A model generated the notes under the pieces. It saw only the letters and a program-made list of their open reading frames with translations. It was not told the DNA's origin and did no database searches. From assembly GCA_028704435.1 (NCBI GenBank), contig JAQWFL010000003.1, positions 57,931 to 121,930 of the forward strand: a DNA stretch of 64,000 nt, in the 5' to 3' direction. This document shows positions 62,913 through 64,000 of the stretch, piece by piece (position 1 is the first letter of the stretch; each line of letters starts with the position of its first letter). Position numbers and translations under genes: made by a program. Origin of the DNA: Anaerostipes sp. GTDB lineage: Bacteria; Bacillota; Clostridia; Lachnospirales; Lachnospiraceae.

Positions 62913-63339
62913 TATTTTTAATGAAAATAACATAATTTTAAATCAAAGATTTATAAAGAAAAATGAGGCGATTGAAGCTGCGGGAAAAATTCTTCTAGAA
63001 CAAGGTTACGTTACCAAAGAATATATTCCTTGTATGCATAAACGTGAAGAAGCGTTAACTACCTACATTGGAAACCATGTTGCAATTCCTCATGGTATTA
63101 ATGAATCTGCTCCATATATAAAAGAATCTGGAATTTCATTAATCCAAGTTCCAGACGGTGTAAGCTTTGGAGAAGAAACAGCATATATTATTATTGGTGT
63201 TGCTGGTAAAGATGGTTCTCATTTAGACATTCTTATGCAATTATCTGAAGTTATTATGGAAGAAGAGAATGTAGAAAAGCTTCGCACTGCAACAACAAAA
63301 GAAGAAATTTTAAATATTATTGGAGACTTATCTGCTTAA
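62905..63339 (+). CDS. mtlF: PTS mannitol-type EIIA subunit (third copy)
   Basis: The 144-residue protein has GNHVAIPHGIN with His63 and SLIQVPDGVSFGEETA, and is more like the mtlF at 30828-31271 than the EIIA at 58213. It starts inside the end of the PRD regulator gene. It is the last gene of the operon before the terminator at 63349-63374. Confidence 0.89.
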   Translation: MNSIFNENNIILNQRFIKKNEAIEAAGKILLEQGYVTKEYIPCMHKREEALTTYIGNHVAIPHGINESAPYIKESGISLIQVPDGVSFGEETAYIIIGVAGKDGSHLDILMQLSEVIMEEENVEKLRTATTKEEILNIIGDLSA

Positions 63340-63348
63340 TCTAAAATT

Positions 63349-63374
63349 AAAATGCACTTCGGTGCATTTTTTTT
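63349..63374 (+). terminator. Terminator of the second PTS operon
   Basis: Stem AAAATGCAC with GTGCATTTT around a TTCG tetraloop, followed by T, 10 bp after the stop. Confidence 0.88.
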
Positions 63375-63396
63375 GTACTTTTTTATACTTTTTTAT

Positions 63397-63429
63397 AAAA
63401 AAAAGACTAACAAATAAATGTTAATCTTT
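63397..63429 (-). terminator. Terminator after the tRNA cluster
   Basis: Stem AGACTAACA with TGTTAATCT (63404-63412 with 63419-63427, one wobble) and on the minus strand a run of T, directly after tRNA-fMet. Confidence 0.8.
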
Positions 63430-63433
63430 CGAG

Positions 63434-63507
<74 letters not shown>

Positions 63508-63547
63508 ATATTATTTAATTATATTCTACAATAAAGTAAAATATGAG

Positions 63548-63618
63548 AGGCGCCAACCAGATTTGAACTGGTGATCAAGGTGTTGCAGACCCATGCCTTA
63601 CCACTTGGCTATGGCGCC
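63548..63618 (-). tRNA. tRNA-Cys (anticodon GCA)
   Basis: A 71-base cloverleaf on the minus strand with anticodon GCA, acceptor GGCGCC paired at both ends and discriminator T. Confidence 0.93.
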
Positions 63619-63626
63619 AGATATGA

Positions 63627-63698
63627 TGACTCCAACGGGATTTGAACCCGTGTTACCGCCGTGAAAGGGCGGTGTCTTAACCACTTGACCATGGAGCC
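63627..63698 (-). tRNA. tRNA-Glu (anticodon TTC)
   Basis: A 72-base cloverleaf on the minus strand with anticodon TTC and acceptor GGCTCCA, one G-T pair in the acceptor. Confidence 0.93.
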
Positions 63699-63727
63699 TT
63701 TCTTTCCTGACCGCTTCACGGTCTAAC

Positions 63728-63800
63728 CTCCCCGAGCTGGGCTCGAACCAGCGACAGCACGGTTAACAGCCGTGTGCTCTACCAACTGAGCTATCGAGGA
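63728..63800 (-). tRNA. tRNA-Asn (anticodon GTT)
   Basis: A 73-base cloverleaf on the minus strand with anticodon GTT and acceptor TCCTCGA. It is the first tRNA after the 23S gene, with a spacer of about 96 bp. Confidence 0.93.
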
Positions 63801-63896
63801 TTATGATACATTTTTCTTTTTGTGTATCTTCAAAACATCATACAGAAATTCTTCATCAAATCTTTTCTTCCACTTTTCCACTTACCTCTGTTTTTT

Positions 63897-64000
63897 GGTC
63901 AAAGCCTCGACCGATTAGTAACAGTCAGCTCCATACATTACTGTACTTCCACCTCTGCCCTATCTACCTCGTCGTCTTCAAGGGGTCTTACTATCTTATG
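63897..64000 (-). rRNA. 23S ribosomal RNA, 3' end (cut by window edge)
   Basis: The minus strand reads the conserved 3' part of 23S rRNA, with the segments AGACCCCTTGAAGACGACG and CTAATCGGTCGAGG near the end. The 3' end is placed at 63897 from the terminal GACC that pairs with the 5' end. The remainder lies beyond the window. No 5S gene is found between it and tRNA-Asn. Confidence 0.92.

Overview
The window looks like a chromosomal piece of a low-GC, anaerobic, spore-forming member of the Clostridia, most likely family Lachnospiraceae. The evidence is spore genes (a GerA-type germination operon, a SipL-like DUF3794/LysM protein, a CotS-like kinase, SpoVG), anaerobic oxygen defence (rubrerythrin, flavodiiron protein), strong AGGAGG ribosome sites and many canonical TTGACA-17-TATAAT promoters. 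The assignment to family level is inference from gene content, not from a marker phylogeny.

Layout. 1-1.3 kb: rplK (partial), nusG, secE, rpmG on the minus strand, with a clear promoter. 1.4-8.4 kb: a small GutM-like protein, a GerA/B/C-like operon with shortened B and C subunits, a GntR/FCD regulator overlapping ispE, purine nucleoside phosphorylase and a SipL-like spore protein. 8.5-13.2 kb: one giant secreted repeat protein. 13.4-24.8 kb: housekeeping genes (veg, ftsH, pyrimidine phosphorylase, rubrerythrin with a PerR-like box, a frameshifted Phd antitoxin, an Rpn-family protein, phosphoglucomutase, CotS-like kinase, lipoprotein, ABC exporter). 24.8-26 kb: flavodiiron protein.

26-47 kb is carbohydrate metabolism. 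The first alditol locus (26.1-35.1 kb) has mannitol-type PTS (mtlA, mtlR, mtlF), mannitol-1-phosphate dehydrogenase, two tandem 6-phospho-3-hexuloisomerases, one 3-hexulose-6-phosphate synthase, a HAD phosphatase and a DeoR regulator. The second cluster (36.3-46.8 kb) has a PRD regulator, class II aldolase, fructose-type PTS EIIA/EIIB/EIIC, a bicupin, a TIM-barrel epimerase, DhaK/DhaL kinase, and a separately promoted SorE-like dehydrogenase plus DeoR regulator. I recognise every family but not the substrate, and this is the best candidate for an undescribed pathway.

47-53 kb: spoVG, murC, a striking array of DnaA boxes, the dnaD/dnaI-like helicase-loading pair, and prs. 52.6-56.7 kb: a divergent GpsA and a GlpA-like glycerol-3-phosphate oxidation module. 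57-63.3 kb: a LacI-family regulator and a second mannitol-type PTS locus (EIIA, EIICB, dehydrogenase, PRD regulator, EIIA). A palindromic LacI-type operator with core ATAAACGTTTAT sits just downstream of the -10 box at both alditol loci, so the LacI protein probably controls both. The window ends with four tRNA genes (fMet, Cys, Glu, Asn) and the 3' end of a 23S rRNA gene, all on the minus strand, with no 5S gene between the 23S end and the tRNAs.
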